Assembly: GCF_003144325.1 (NCBI RefSeq)
Contig: NZ_PENS01000020.1
Coordinates: forward strand, 1 to 61,955
Source: Proteus terrae
GTDB lineage: Bacteria > Pseudomonadota > Gammaproteobacteria > Enterobacterales > Enterobacteriaceae
Direction of reading: 5' to 3'
Length of the DNA stretch: 61,955 bases
In this document: in pieces, positions 1-8,275 of the stretch
How positions within the stretch are numbered: position 1 is the stretch's first letter
Layout: each line of letters starts with the position of its first letter
Translations under genes and position numbers: made by a program
The notes under the pieces: model-generated
The model's input: only the letters and a program-made list of their open reading frames with translations
What the model was told of the DNA's origin: nothing
Databases searched by the model: none

Positions 1-378
1 TTGTTCTGCACGCTCCGCTTCTTGGCGTTGTGCTTCTAAGCGTTCTTGCTCCGCCTTAAGTTCGGCTTGGCGCTGTGCCTCTTCTTGCGCAAGGCGTTGA
101 GCTTGTGCTTCTTGAGCTAGACGAGCTTGTTCTGCACGCTCCGCTTCTTGGCGTTGTACTTCTAAGCGTTCTTGCTCCGCCTTAAGTTCAGCTTGGCGCT
201 GTGCCTCTTCTTGCGCAAGGCGTTGAGCTTGTGCTTCTTGAGCTAAACGAGCTTGTTCTGCATGCTCTGCCTCTAAACGCGCTTGCTCTGCTTCTATTTC
301 TGCTTGGCGCTGGGCTTTCTCTTGTTCTAAACGTTGTTTTTCAGCTTCTTGTGCCAATCTATCTTGTATAACACGTTG
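1..378. repeat. 126-bp in-frame tandem repeat in the ftsY A domain
   Basis: The block beginning TTGTTCTGCACGC at position 1 recurs at 127 with only a few substitutions, and again in diverged form at 253. The period is 126 bp, or 42 residues, so the frame is kept. Shorter echoes of the same Glu-Ala-Glu-Arg-Leu pattern continue to about 540. The first copy may extend beyond the window. Confidence 0.9.
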
Positions 379-585
379 CGCTTCTTGGCGTTCTGCTTCT
401 AAACGTTCTTGCTCTGCTTCTAATTGCGCTTGGCGAGCCGCATCTTCTTGAGCTTCTTTTGCCAAACGTTCTTGTTCTAAACGCTCTTCTTCTAAGCGTT
501 GCTGTTCTTTCTCTTGCTCAATATTTTCTTCTTTGTTACGCCCAAAACCGAGCCACGAGAAAAAACCTTTTTTTTCTTTTGCCAT
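1..585 (-). CDS. ftsY: Signal recognition particle receptor FtsY, N-terminal part (gene runs off the left edge)
   Basis: FtsY is the membrane-associated SRP receptor GTPase that takes ribosome-nascent chain complexes from Ffh/4.5S RNA and delivers them to the translocon. The 195 codons seen hold only the N-terminal A domain. It opens with MAKEKKGFFSWLGFGRN, the amphipathic membrane-targeting start typical of enterobacterial FtsY, then becomes a highly charged Glu/Gln/Arg/Ala-rich coiled coil. The NG GTPase domain lies outside the window. The coiled coil is built from tandem 42-residue repeats (separate entry). It is transcribed away from rsmD, as in E. coli. Identification rests on the start and on rsmD-yhhL-yhhM-yhhN-zntA synteny. 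Confidence 0.93.
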   Translation of the reverse strand, partial: MAKEKKGFFSWLGFGRNKEENIEQEKEQQRLEEERLEQERLAKEAQEDAARQAQLEAEQERLEAERQEAQRVIQDRLAQEAEKQRLEQEKAQRQAEIEAEQARLEAEHAEQARLAQEAQAQRLAQEEAQRQAELKAEQERLEVQRQEAERAEQARLAQEAQAQRLAQEEAQRQAELKAEQERLEAQRQEAERAEQ

Positions 586-813
586 TAGCTACTAAACTCC
601 TCGCACTAAATCATGGCGCGATTACATTGACGATATTGAAAATAATAATGAAGTCTATCATTTGATCATGGATAAACGCATCTTTTATACGAATTTTATG
701 GTAAATTATTCCGGATTAAATCAAGGGAAGTCATCGAGATAACAACAGACACGAATTCCTTATTCCAAAAGACACTCCAAAACTCACGTTTAAACGATAT
801 AAATCAAAATAAT

Positions 814-1398
814 ATGGCTAAAAAACCACAAAAAGCCCCAATGGGACAAATCAGAATAATTGGGGGAAAATGGCGTGGTCGTAAACTTCCTGTTCTCGAT
901 AGCCAAGGATTACGACCAACGACGGATAGAGTAAAAGAAACGCTCTTTAATTGGCTAATGCCCGTTATCCAAGATGCTCGTTGCCTCGACTGTTTTGCAG
1001 GAAGCGGTGGTTTAGGTATTGAAGCTCTTTCTCGCTATGCTCGTGAAACCACGTTTATCGAATATGAACGTGCAGTTGCCCAACAAATTACCGCAAATTT
1101 AATCTTACTTAATGCCAAGAATGGGCATGTCATTCAAGACAGTGCATTGTCATATCTTGCTAAACAAGGTTCTCCTTATAATATCGTTTTTTTAGATCCT
1201 CCTTTTCATAAAGGCATGTTGTCAGACACTATCCAATTATTAGAAAATAACGGTTGGTTAGCGCAAGATTGCTATATTTATATTGAGGAAGAAGTTAAAG
1301 CACAGACTTATACAATTCCGACTCATTGGACATTACATAGAGAGAAGATCGCAGGGCAAGTCGCGTATCGTCTTTATATTCGCAGTTTATCTGCTTAA
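814..1398 (+). CDS. rsmD: 16S rRNA (guanine966-N2)-methyltransferase RsmD
   Basis: RsmD uses S-adenosylmethionine to methylate G966 of 16S rRNA during assembly of the small subunit. The 194-residue protein is family length. FAGSGGLG at residues 61-68 is the SAM-binding motif I and DPPF at 128-131 is the catalytic N-methyltransferase motif. The conserved opening GQIRIIGGKWRGRKLP lies at 11-26. It is divergent from ftsY and 17 bp upstream of yhhL, as in E. coli. No clear Shine-Dalgarno sequence precedes the ATG, but similarity starts within a few residues of it, so this start is preferred. Confidence 0.96.
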   Translation: MAKKPQKAPMGQIRIIGGKWRGRKLPVLDSQGLRPTTDRVKETLFNWLMPVIQDARCLDCFAGSGGLGIEALSRYARETTFIEYERAVAQQITANLILLNAKNGHVIQDSALSYLAKQGSPYNIVFLDPPFHKGMLSDTIQLLENNGWLAQDCYIYIEEEVKAQTYTIPTHWTLHREKIAGQVAYRLYIRSLSA

Positions 1399-1415
1399 TT
1401 TTTTATGGAGCTGCT

Positions 1416-1718
1416 ATGTTAATCTTTTTTGGCCGATTTTTAATGGTCGGTGTTTGGGGCTTTCTGTTTTTAAATATTATTTCCCCATTTCCTAAGCCTC
1501 TAAAGTACTTTATGGATATTGCATTGATTTTTATGGTGATTATGCATGGATTACAAATCGTTATGTATAAAGCAGGACAACCTAAAGATCAAAAACCCTC
1601 AACGGCATTACAGTTTCGCATTTTCTTTTTTGGGATCTTTGAACTCTTAAAAATACAAAAAGAATTACGTAAAGAATACGAAGAAAAACAAAAGAATAAA
1701 ACTAAACCACAGCCATAA
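1416..1718 (+). CDS. yhhL: YhhL-type DUF1145 small membrane protein
   Basis: This is a 100-residue inner-membrane protein of the DUF1145 family, function unknown. Hydrophobic segments lie at about residues 2-22 and 30-50 and the C-terminal 25 residues are Lys/Glu-rich. A GGAG ribosome-binding site precedes the ATG by 5 bases. It starts 17 bp after rsmD and is probably cotranscribed with it. Its position between rsmD and yhhM matches E. coli and is the main basis for the name. Confidence 0.85.
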   Translation: MLIFFGRFLMVGVWGFLFLNIISPFPKPLKYFMDIALIFMVIMHGLQIVMYKAGQPKDQKPSTALQFRIFFFGIFELLKIQKELRKEYEEKQKNKTKPQP

Positions 1719-1741
1719 ATATTGTTATATCCTCGCAATTA

Positions 1742-1766
1742 TCTGGGGTTGCCCATCTACCCCAGA
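1742..1766. terminator. Hairpin between convergent yhhL and yhhM
   Basis: TCTGGGG (1742-1748) and CCCCAGA (1760-1766) form a 7-bp stem with an 11-base loop between the 3' ends of two convergent genes. There is no T tract, so intrinsic termination is uncertain. Confidence 0.4.
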
Positions 1767-1793
1767 GGTTGCCAATCTTATAATCACTTTCGC

Positions 1794-2180
1794 TTATTTA
1801 TTATTTTGTTCATCGATTGGTATATCTGTTTCAAACTGTACAAAACGACTGCCTTGCATAAACAAACGTCCTTTCATTTCAGGTTCGATATTTTGATAAG
1901 ATGATTTATCCATTTTTAACACTAAATCTTTACGATCATCAGTGGTTAAACGAAAGGTCACTTGATAATAATATGTTGTTTCTGGGCCATTTACATCATT
2001 TTCTCTTGAACGTCGTTCATTTGCTGCAACTTCTTTTTTATCAATTACTTCAACCATATAGAGTGTAACAGGTGAATTATCGTCACTTATCCGCTGTTTT
2101 CTTTGCTCGAAAAAACGATAAGTTGCTGACGCTATAATAATCACCAGTACCGCAATTCCTAAAATAGCCGCTTTATTCAT
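1794..2180 (-). CDS. yhhM: YhhM-type DUF2500 membrane-anchored protein
   Basis: This 128-residue protein has an N-terminal membrane anchor at about residues 5-22 followed by a soluble beta-rich domain, probably periplasmic. It matches the DUF2500 family (YhhM), whose function is unknown. It is convergent with yhhL and divergent from yhhN, as in E. coli. An AGGAAT ribosome-binding site lies about 8 bases before the ATG. Identity relies partly on gene order. Confidence 0.82.
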   Translation of the reverse strand: MNKAAILGIAVLVIIIASATYRFFEQRKQRISDDNSPVTLYMVEVIDKKEVAANERRSRENDVNGPETTYYYQVTFRLTTDDRKDLVLKMDKSSYQNIEPEMKGRLFMQGSRFVQFETDIPIDEQNNK

Positions 2181-2327
2181 TACATTAATTCCTATCGTTA
2201 TATGGATTAAAAAACATTGTGCTTTATATTATTTTAATAAGTCCATCAGTTTCGTCATTAACCGCTATTCTTAAATTAATCTTTCTGTTATGAATAATAA
2301 AACAGTTCTGAATATAAGGAAGATATT

Positions 2328-2954
2328 ATGAGTTGGCCTTTTCTCGCCGTATTATTCTCCGGATGGCTTTATATCGATGCCGCATATCGAGGCCCTAATT
2401 GGCAACGATGGTTATTCCGTCCTATCACGCTACTGCTTTTATTACTCTGGGCATGGCAAGTTCCCGAACACAATATTAATAGCTACCTTATTGTCGGTGC
2501 GTTATTAGCGACACTGCTTTCTGATATCTTAAGAATATTTGATGGTAAGTATTTACTACCTTCTCTTGCCTTAGTTTTTCTAAGTTACATACTTTATATG
2601 GTGAGTTTTTTACTACCATTACAACTCACGTTCTATCTTCCTTTACTTGGATTCGTTATTGTTGCTTTCATTATCGTTCTAGCCATTGTTTGGACAAAGC
2701 TCGATAAATTAGCTATTCCAGCCTCTCTAACTTTACTAGCTGCATTTGCTATGTTTTGGATTGCAGGTGAAAAATTCTTCTATTTAAGTAATGATTATAA
2801 CTTATCAGTAATGATTGGCTCATTATTGTTAGTAATTGCTTACTCAATATGGCTAATCAATCGCTTCCGCTTCTCATTTTCAGCGTCTAAAGGACTTGTC
2901 AGCGCCTGTTATTTTATTGGTCATTTCTTTATTGTCAGAGCACTGTTCCTTTAG
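2328..2954 (+). CDS. yhhN: YhhN/TMEM86-family membrane protein
   Basis: This 208-residue, very hydrophobic protein has about eight membrane segments and belongs to the YhhN/TMEM86 family. Eukaryotic TMEM86B is a lysoplasmalogenase; whether the bacterial proteins have such activity is not established. It starts 8 bases after GGAAG and is followed by a strong hairpin terminator. It lies just before zntA, as in E. coli. Confidence 0.85.
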   Translation: MSWPFLAVLFSGWLYIDAAYRGPNWQRWLFRPITLLLLLLWAWQVPEHNINSYLIVGALLATLLSDILRIFDGKYLLPSLALVFLSYILYMVSFLLPLQLTFYLPLLGFVIVAFIIVLAIVWTKLDKLAIPASLTLLAAFAMFWIAGEKFFYLSNDYNLSVMIGSLLLVIAYSIWLINRFRFSFSASKGLVSACYFIGHFFIVRALFL

Positions 2955-2964
2955 TTTAAATCCA

Positions 2965-3004
2965 GCCCCTTGTTTTAAATATTTAAATCAAGGGGTTAAT
3001 TTTT
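2965..3004 (+). terminator. Rho-independent terminator after yhhN
   Basis: CCCCTTG and CAAGGGG arms, extended by TTTAAAT/ATTTAAA, form a long stem from about 2966 to 2995. It is followed by a T-rich tract (ATTTTTT) at 2999-3004. Confidence 0.85.
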
Positions 3005-3048
3005 TAACCTAATTCGCACTTTTTGCCAATGAATATGCCTTCGGTATC

Positions 3049-3080
3049 TTGACTCTGGACTCTACTCCAAGCTGTAAAGT
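3049..3080 (+). promoter_or_regulatory. MerR/ZntR-type zntA promoter
   Basis: A TTGACT -35 box (3049-3054) is separated by about 20 bp from a TAAAGT -10-like box (3075-3080). The over-long spacer carries an imperfect inverted repeat, CTCTGGACTCTACTCCA. This resembles the E. coli zntA promoter, where ZntR untwists the 20-bp spacer when zinc is bound. ZntR itself is not in the window. The assignment is inferred from architecture. Confidence 0.7.
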
Positions 3081-3134
3081 ACTTATCAGATAGATAAATT
3101 TAGACTTTACTTTGTTGAACAAGGAGAGCCAGTT

Positions 3135-5525
3135 ATGACTAAACATGCTCATCAACACGATAACCATAAACATACCGATGCTTGCTGCTCAAGCTCTCAA
3201 TGCTGTTCAGGTCACTCAGATGATAGTACGCACTCACATACTGAAAGTGGACATTCTCATACCAAAATAGATAAAAGTGATCCTGAATGTGAGGATGAGC
3301 ACCACCACGGACACTCCCACGAACATGATCACGACCATAACCATGATGGGCACAACCACACTCATGGAAGCTGTGATATCAATGCCCCTGTCTCTAACAT
3401 TGAGCCAGAAAAGATTGCACAACAGCGCTTTAGCTGGAAAGTGCAAGGTATGGATTGCCCAAGTTGCGCTCAAAAAATTGAAACAGCAGCACTTAAAGTT
3501 GCGGGTGTAAAACAAGCAAAAGTCCTTTTTGCCACCGAAAAATTAGTCGTTGATGCTGATAGTGATCTACGCGCCGATGTCATTGCGGCTATTAACAGTG
3601 CCGGTTTCGAGCTTTTTGATCTCTCATCGCCTCAATCCCAAAAAGTGGTGAAGCAGAGTTTCTTGAAAGAGAGCTCATATGTGATTATTTTGGCGCTTTT
3701 GATGGCAATTAGCTGGGGTGCCGAGGTTATTGATCCACAAGCAGGTCGAGCCGCCTTTATTGCAACAACCTTAATTGGTCTATTCCCCATTGTGAAAAAG
3801 TCCTTACAACTTATTCGCAGTGGTACGCCGTTTGCTATTGAAACATTGATGAGTGTCGCTGCAATTGGTGCACTATTTATTAATGCAACCGAAGAAGCAG
3901 CAATGGTTATTTTGCTGTTTATGATTGGTGAAATGCTGGAGTCTTATGCCGCAGGACGTGCTCGTCGTGGTGTGAGTGCATTAATGGCATTAGTGCCAGA
4001 AGAAGCAACATTAGTCAAAGACGGTAAAAAACAAACTGTTCCAGTTGCGCAATTACGTCCGGGCGACATTATTGAGATTGCACCGGGTTCACGTTTGCCA
4101 ACAGACGCGGAATTAGTCAGTACGTTTGCAAGCTTTGATGAAAGTGCATTAACGGGCGAATCCGTACCCGTAGAGCGTTTACAAGGCGAAAAAGTCGCTG
4201 CTGGTTGTTTATCTGTCGATAGATCTGTACAGATGAAAGTAGTATCTGAACAAGGGCAAAATGCTATCGACCGTATTTTGCAATTGATTGAAGAAGCAGA
4301 AGAGCGTAGAGCCCCAATTGAACGCTTTATTGATCGCTTTAGTCGTTACTATACACCTGCGATTATGCTGTTCTCTGCACTGGTTATCATAGTTCCACCA
4401 CTGTTGTTCTCACAACCTTGGGAAACATGGATTTATCGCGGTTTAACTCTATTACTCATTGGTTGTCCTTGTGCTTTAGTTATCTCAACACCAGCAGCCA
4501 TCACTTCAGCATTAGCGGCTGCAACTAAACGTGGAGCGCTTATCAAAGGTGGCGCAGCATTAGAGCAATTAGGTACTGTTAACACTATCGCATTAGATAA
4601 AACAGGCACATTAACCGAAGGCAAACCTCAAGTTACTGATGTGGTGGCTGAAACCGGATTTAATGAAAAAGAAGTACTGACTTTTGCTTCATCCGTAGAA
4701 ATTGGCTCTCATCACCCATTAGCCAGAGCCATTATCAATAAAGCACAAGATGAAGGCGTACTTGTTGTTGAAGCAGAAGATCGTAAAGCGCTAGCAGGTA
4801 AAGGAATTGAAGGTTATTTAAATAGCCAACATATTCTGGTGAGTGCACCTTCTCAATTATCAGAAGACACCTCACTTTCTTCTCAGTGGCAACAAGAAGT
4901 TGCACGCCTTGAAGATGAAGGCAAAACCGTGGTTGTCGTATTAAAAGAAAGTCAGTTTATCGGTGTTATTGCTATGCAAGATACCTTACGCAGTGACGCT
5001 GTCGAATCAATGAAATTATTGAAAGAGATGAACATCAATGCCGTTATGTTAACAGGTGATAATCCAAGAGCAGCCGCGGCTATTGCGAAAAAACTAGGTA
5101 TGGATTTCCGAGCAGGATTACTGCCTGAAGATAAAGTGACTTCAGTCATGGAGATCAGTAAAACGCATAACACAATGATGGTGGGCGATGGTATCAATGA
5201 TGCGCCAGCAATGAAGGCAGCAACCATTGGTGTCGCAATGGGAAGCGGTACAGACGTTGCACTTGAAACAGCTGATGCAGCATTAACGCATAACCGTTTA
5301 ACTGGCTTACCTGAAATTATTAAGTTATCTCGTGCGACACGTAAAATCATACGTGAAAACATCACGATAGCACTTGGTTTAAAAGCGATATTTTTAGTAA
5401 CAAGCTTATTAGGAATTACTGGGCTTTGGGTTGCTGTTCTTGCTGACTCTGGGGCAACAGCGCTGGTAACAGCCAATGCCGTAAGACTGTTAAGAGTAAA
5501 AATTAGCGCTTCAAACAAAGAGTAA
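3135..5525 (+). CDS. zntA: Zn/Cd/Pb-exporting P1B-type ATPase ZntA with long His-rich N-terminus
   Basis: ZntA is an inner-membrane ATPase that pumps Zn(II), Cd(II) and Pb(II) out of the cytoplasm. Residues 1-80 hold about 22 histidines and six cysteines. A heavy-metal-associated domain follows with GMDCPSC (Cys108, Cys111). Membrane helices carry the CPC metal site at Cys444-Pro445-Cys446, and DKTGTLT has the phosphorylated Asp488. The actuator TGES and hinge GDGINDAPA motifs are present. At 796 residues it is longer than E. coli ZntA (about 730), mostly because of the His-rich head. An AAGGAG site lies before the ATG, and a MerR-type promoter lies upstream. Confidence 0.97.
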   Translation: MTKHAHQHDNHKHTDACCSSSQCCSGHSDDSTHSHTESGHSHTKIDKSDPECEDEHHHGHSHEHDHDHNHDGHNHTHGSCDINAPVSNIEPEKIAQQRFSWKVQGMDCPSCAQKIETAALKVAGVKQAKVLFATEKLVVDADSDLRADVIAAINSAGFELFDLSSPQSQKVVKQSFLKESSYVIILALLMAISWGAEVIDPQAGRAAFIATTLIGLFPIVKKSLQLIRSGTPFAIETLMSVAAIGALFINATEEAAMVILLFMIGEMLESYAAGRARRGVSALMALVPEEATLVKDGKKQTVPVAQLRPGDIIEIAPGSRLPTDAELVSTFASFDESALTGESVPVERLQGEKVAAGCLSVDRSVQMKVVSEQGQNAIDRILQLIEEAEERRAPIERFIDRFSRYYTPAIMLFSALVIIVPPLLFSQPWETWIYRGLTLLLIGCPCALVISTPAAITSALAAATKRGALIKGGAALEQLGTVNTIALDKTGTLTEGKPQVTDVVAETGFNEKEVLTFASSVEIGSHHPLARAIINKAQDEGVLVVEAEDRKALAGKGIEGYLNSQHILVSAPSQLSEDTSLSSQWQQEVARLEDEGKTVVVVLKESQFIGVIAMQDTLRSDAVESMKLLKEMNINAVMLTGDNPRAAAAIAKKLGMDFRAGLLPEDKVTSVMEISKTHNTMMVGDGINDAPAMKAATIGVAMGSGTDVALETADAALTHNRLTGLPEIIKLSRATRKIIRENITIALGLKAIFLVTSLLGITGLWVAVLADSGATALVTANAVRLLRVKISASNKE

Positions 5526-5537
5526 GTACGCTAAAAT

Positions 5538-5580
5538 AACAAAACCCAAACCTCAGTATATGGGGTTTGGGTTATTTTTT
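5538..5580. terminator. Bidirectional terminator between zntA and tusA
   Basis: AACCCAAACC (5543-5552) pairs with GGTTTGGGTT (5564-5573), followed by ATTTTTT on the + strand. A-rich sequence on the left would give a T-rich tract on the - strand. The flanking genes are convergent. Confidence 0.88.
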
Positions 5581-5612
5581 AGCGCGATTATAAGCAATAT
5601 TTACAGTATAAA

Positions 5613-5867
5613 TTACAGATTGCTCTCTTTTTTACGGATAAGATAGCGATAAGGTGTAGATTGCGTCTCTTGATTTAATAAGTCATGTTCCATAAATCGG
5701 CAAAAGCCAGGAATATCACGCACAGTGGCAGGATCATCAGCAATCACTAATAACGTCTCGCCTAATGCCATATTTCTTATGGTTTTACGTACTAACATCA
5801 CAGGTTCAGGGCAACGTAGTCCTAGCGTATCTAATGTCTTGGTTGCATCATCAAATTGAGCATTCAT
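5613..5867 (-). CDS. tusA: Sulfurtransferase TusA
   Basis: TusA accepts persulfide sulfur from IscS and passes it to TusBCD for 2-thiolation of wobble uridine in Lys, Glu and Gln tRNAs. The motif [10 protein letters not shown] holds the single conserved persulfide cysteine. The C-terminal PYRYLIRK is typical. Two in-frame ATGs lie further upstream, the furthest at 5906. The chosen ATG gives the same 11-residue lead as E. coli TusA (84 residues here), but its ribosome-binding site is weak, so a longer form beginning at 5879 or 5906 is possible. It is convergent with zntA, as in E. coli. Confidence 0.93.
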   Translation of the reverse strand: MNAQFDDATKTLDTLGLRCPEPVMLVRKTIRNMALGETLLVIADDPATVRDIPGFCRFMEHDLLNQETQSTPYRYLIRKKESNL

Positions 5868-6031
5868 TCTATTAACCATTCTTCTTACACCGACAGATTT
5901 TGTCATTATATCTCGCTTTCGTGTTCACATCACGGCACATTAAGCACAAAGGTATTCCCCCTAACCTTTGCTTTTGTTGCGCAACAGGCGTATTATGCGC
6001 ATCCTCTCATTTAAGAGAGAAATCACTGTTT

Positions 6032-6064
6032 TATTGGGTTCCCTCACCCCAATCACTAAAAAGG
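6032..6064 (+). promoter_or_regulatory. Candidate preQ1-I riboswitch in the yhhQ leader
   Basis: TTGGG (6034-6038) pairs with CCCAA (6048-6052) around a short pyrimidine-rich loop. An A-rich linker (CACTAAAAA) follows, then AGG. Loop bases CCT (6042-6044) can pair with the AGG at 6062-6064, making the H-type pseudoknot of preQ1-I aptamers. AGG is also the ribosome-binding site of yhhQ, 8 bases before the ATG, so ligand binding would block translation. The downstream gene is a queuosine-precursor transporter, which fits the ligand. This is structure and context by eye only; no covariance search was run. Confidence 0.75.
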
Positions 6065-6072
6065 TACAATTT

Positions 6073-6747
6073 ATGTATACGTTTACTCCCCGCCAAAAAG
6101 CGGTGGCGCTGTTATGGCTTTCTTTGTTCCACATATTGATAATTACTTCTAGTAACTATCTTGTGCAATTACCTATTTCCATTTTTGGTTTCCATACCAC
6201 TTGGGGCGCCTTTACCTTTCCGTTTATTTTTCTGGCAACAGATTTAACGGTTCGTATTTATGGTGCACCACTTGCCAGACGCATCATTACCGCCGTTATG
6301 CTACCTGCATTAGCGATTTCTTACCTGATCTCAACACTTTTCTTCCAAGGCAGTTGGCAGGGTTTTGCCTCATTAACTGATTTTAATATTATGGTGGCAA
6401 GAATTGCGACAGCAAGCTTTATGGCTTATGTGTTAGGTCAAATCATGGATGTGTCTGTCTTTAATCGTTTAAGACAACAACAAAAATGGTGGGTAGCGCC
6501 AAGTGCAGCAATGTTCTTCGGTAATTTACTCGACACACTCGCATTCTTCTTTATTGCATTTTATCGTAGTACTGACACATTTATGGCAGAGAATTGGGTT
6601 GAAATTGCATTAGTTGACTACGTGTTTAAATTAACCATTTGTATGCTGTTCTTCTTACCTGCATATGGTGTCTTATTGAATTTTATTTTGCGTCACTTTT
6701 TCGCACAAGAAAATCAAAAACAAGATTATGCTGAAATTCGCTCATAA
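6073..6747 (+). CDS. yhhQ: Queuosine precursor transporter YhhQ
   Basis: YhhQ (COG1738, VUT family) imports the 7-deazaguanine precursors preQ0 and preQ1 for queuosine tRNA modification. The 224-residue protein has about six membrane segments. The reading frame is open further upstream, but the ATG at 6073 follows AAGG by 8 bases and gives the E. coli-like start MYTFTPRQKAVAL, so it is chosen. The leader carries a candidate preQ1 riboswitch. It is followed by a hairpin terminator, so it is probably monocistronic. Confidence 0.93.
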   Translation: MYTFTPRQKAVALLWLSLFHILIITSSNYLVQLPISIFGFHTTWGAFTFPFIFLATDLTVRIYGAPLARRIITAVMLPALAISYLISTLFFQGSWQGFASLTDFNIMVARIATASFMAYVLGQIMDVSVFNRLRQQQKWWVAPSAAMFFGNLLDTLAFFFIAFYRSTDTFMAENWVEIALVDYVFKLTICMLFFLPAYGVLLNFILRHFFAQENQKQDYAEIRS

Positions 6748-7112
6748 TCTGGATCTCCTCGCAAAAAAATAATGACAAAAGTGTCATAATTCCAATAATA
6801 AAGCTTCATAAGCCAATTTTATGAAGCTTTATTCTGATTCTAATAATTTATTATTTTTCGTAAATATTTTGCATAGTAATTAATTAGCATGATTCGTTAA
6901 ATAACTCACGAAATATTGCTTAAATATCATTATTAGGATGTTTTTCACATGCTAATATAAAAAGTCTTAATTATTTACAATAAATTATTTTATTCATCTA
7001 TTAAACTGTTAATGTATTCTTAGAACGTCTCCATATTGTTATATGTCAGTTGGGATGACGAGTCTCACCATAAGGATTTTTTACTCTCTTTTGCGAATAG
7101 TAGGAGTCTATT
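6748..7112. other. 365-bp intergenic region between yhhQ and gldA
   Basis: The first part holds the yhhQ terminator: AATAAAGCTTCATAA and its complement at about 6797-6832. The remainder is AT-rich with no gene I can support. The last 100 bp should hold the gldA promoter and leader; TAGGAG at 7101-7106 is the gldA ribosome-binding site. I could not assign a specific regulator site. Confidence 0.6.
6797..6832 (+). terminator. Hairpin terminator after yhhQ
   Basis: AATAAAGCTTCATAA and TTATGAAGCTTTATT are perfect 15-base complements around a 6-base loop. The stem is AT-rich and ends in TTCTGATTC rather than a clean T tract. Confidence 0.6.
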
Positions 7113-8216
7113 ATGTTAAAAGTTATTCAATCCCCCGCTAAGTATATTCAAGGGCCAGACGCGCTATATCATATTGGTAAATATGCGAAGCCTTTTGGTG
7201 ATAGAGCACTGATTATTGCCGATAAATTTGTTATGGAACTTGTTGGTAGTACCGTTAAAGATAGTATGTCTCAATATGAAGTTAATGGGCACTTCGAACT
7301 TTTTAATGGTGAATGCACACACAACGAAATCAATCGACTATCTGAACTTGCAAAAGCACAAGCTTCTCTTGTGATCATCGGCGTTGGTGGTGGTAAAACA
7401 CTTGATACTGCCAAAGCTGTTGCTTATAAATGCCAACTTCCTGTCGTTATTTCTCCAACCATTGCTTCCACTGATGCACCGACAAGTGCACTTTCTGTGA
7501 TTTATACTGAATTAGGCGCATTTGATAGTTATCTTTTCTACCCAACAAATCCTGACGTTGTCGTGATGGATACTAATATCATCGCTTCTGCGCCAGCTCG
7601 TTTATTAGTAGCAGGTATGGGGGATGCTTTAGCAACTTACTTTGAAGCAAGAGCTTGCAGTCATGCCCAAAAACAGACCATGGCTGGAGGTAAATCGACA
7701 CTTGCAGCTCTAGCTCTAGCTGAACTTTGCTATAACACCCTTTTAGAAGATGGTTATAAAGCAAAACTTGCGGTAAGCCGTGGTGTTTGTACAACTGCGG
7801 TAGAAAATATTATTGAAGCTAATACCTTCTTAAGTGGTATCGGTTTTGAAAGTGCGGGTCTTGCGGCTGCCCACGCCATTCATAATGGATTTACGGCATT
7901 AGAAGAGTGTCACAACATGTATCATGGTGAAAAGGTTGCCTTTGGTACATTAGTCCAATTAGTGTTAGAAAACAGCCCATTAGAAGAGTTAGAAGAGTTC
8001 CTTGATTTCTGTATTTTAGTTGGGCTACCTGTCACTTTAGAAGAGTTGGGTATCAATGCAACAGGCGATGAATTAAATGAAAAAATCATGGCGGTTGCTG
8101 AGTTAAGTTGTGCTGAAGGAGAGACAATTTACAACATGCCATTTGATGTTGATTCCGATAAGGTTTATGCCGCAATTTTAACTGCCGACCAATTAGGACG
8201 GGAATGGCTTTATTAA
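7113..8216 (+). CDS. gldA: NAD-dependent glycerol dehydrogenase GldA
   Basis: GldA is a zinc-dependent group III alcohol dehydrogenase that interconverts glycerol and dihydroxyacetone using NAD. The 367-residue protein closely follows E. coli GldA: start IQSPAKYIQG, NAD-binding GVGGGKTLDTAK near residue 90, and SPTIASTDAPTSALSVIY. The zinc ligands are recognisable as the Asp of GMGDALATYFEAR (about 170), the His of AAAHAIHNG and the His of YHGEKVAFG. TAGGAG precedes the ATG by 6 bases. A DhaM-like gene follows 59 bp downstream, suggesting one glycerol/dihydroxyacetone unit. Confidence 0.96.
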   Translation: MLKVIQSPAKYIQGPDALYHIGKYAKPFGDRALIIADKFVMELVGSTVKDSMSQYEVNGHFELFNGECTHNEINRLSELAKAQASLVIIGVGGGKTLDTAKAVAYKCQLPVVISPTIASTDAPTSALSVIYTELGAFDSYLFYPTNPDVVVMDTNIIASAPARLLVAGMGDALATYFEARACSHAQKQTMAGGKSTLAALALAELCYNTLLEDGYKAKLAVSRGVCTTAVENIIEANTFLSGIGFESAGLAAAHAIHNGFTALEECHNMYHGEKVAFGTLVQLVLENSPLEELEEFLDFCILVGLPVTLEELGINATGDELNEKIMAVAELSCAEGETIYNMPFDVDSDKVYAAILTADQLGREWLY

Positions 8217-8275
8217 AGCCTGAGTAAGCAGGGAGTGCTTATCTCCCTGTTTGCATTTACAAAAAAGGGTGTTTT

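Noticed and set aside
1-540. Possible CRISPR-like repeat array
   Set aside because: Repeats are contiguous, in frame and encode the FtsY coiled coil; there are no unique spacers.
3234-3515. Open frames opposite and within the His-rich zntA start
   Set aside because: His/Cys codon repeats keep alternate frames open; the HMA domain in the main frame is conserved.
4952-5518. 188-codon frame on the minus strand inside zntA
   Set aside because: Shadow of the conserved ATPase domain; no ribosome-binding site or family pattern.
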